A DNA stretch of 64,000 nt, from positions 5,930,001 to 5,994,000 of the forward strand of contig NZ_CP151099.1 in NCBI RefSeq assembly GCF_038096175.1, in the 5' to 3' direction. Shown here one piece after another: positions 63,991-64,000 of the stretch. Under the pieces are notes generated by a model, which did not search any database, had not been told where the DNA came from, and saw only the letters and a program-made list of their open reading frames with translations. Origin of the DNA: Nostoc sp. UHCC 0302 (lineage in GTDB: Bacteria > Cyanobacteriota > Cyanobacteriia > Cyanobacteriales > Nostocaceae). Position numbers and translations under genes: made by a program. Position 1 is the stretch's first letter, and each line of letters opens with the position of its first letter.

Positions 63991-64000
63991 TAATATTCAG

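Overview
The window is chromosomal DNA of a filamentous, Nostoc-like cyanobacterium. The octamer GCGATCGC (HIP1) recurs throughout. Cyanobacterial genes include ndhH, the small photosystem II assembly protein Psb34, a ThiO-ThiG fusion, a CruA/CruP-type lycopene cyclase, AvaK-type proteins and very large Ser/Thr-His kinases. Intergenic space is rich in the short tandem and palindromic repeats typical of Nostocales. I saw no tRNA, rRNA or CRISPR array.

Positions 1 to about 16,300 form an accessory, conflict-type region. It holds the end of a formylglycine-generating-enzyme-like gene, a superfamily 1 helicase with a C-terminal phospholipase D domain, a small protein paired with an HNH nuclease, a caspase-like protein paired with a membrane NERD protein, an ABC transporter ATPase, two AAA-like NTPases (one ending in a GUN4 domain, one starting with a lipase-type hydrolase), a RAYT transposase remnant and a DUF6888/DUF6887 overlapping pair. 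An IS4-family element at 4081-5700, with a 9-bp target duplication, has split the helicase gene.

Positions 16,300-24,000 return to housekeeping genes: a GNAT acetyltransferase, rsmH, ndhH, a solo GAF domain, a MidA-like methyltransferase and a beta-hydroxyacid dehydrogenase. Between ndhH and the GAF gene lies a scar with the first codons of a PLD-helicase gene, a tandem repeat block, and the last codons of an Eco57I-type methylase. I read this as the remains of a lost defence locus.

Positions 24,000-47,800 carry a Uma2 nuclease-like protein, a TPR protein, psb34, thiO-thiG, a ferredoxin-like protein, cimA, a carotenoid cyclase, conserved cyanobacterial proteins, a permease pair, a degenerate histidine kinase, a GH57 enzyme and an SDR oxidoreductase. 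Positions 48,400-63,700 carry an 1,800-residue kinase, a DUF1400 hydrolase, a Kir-type potassium channel, three consecutive PRC-barrel/AvaK paralogues and a transketolase.

Two themes cut across the window. Small non-autonomous mobile repeats are present, including a 145-bp element in two copies (27552-27696 and, inverted, 63846-63990), each with a perfect 7-bp target duplication. Several housekeeping enzymes also carry in-frame low-complexity segments that look like intergenic repeats invading coding sequence.
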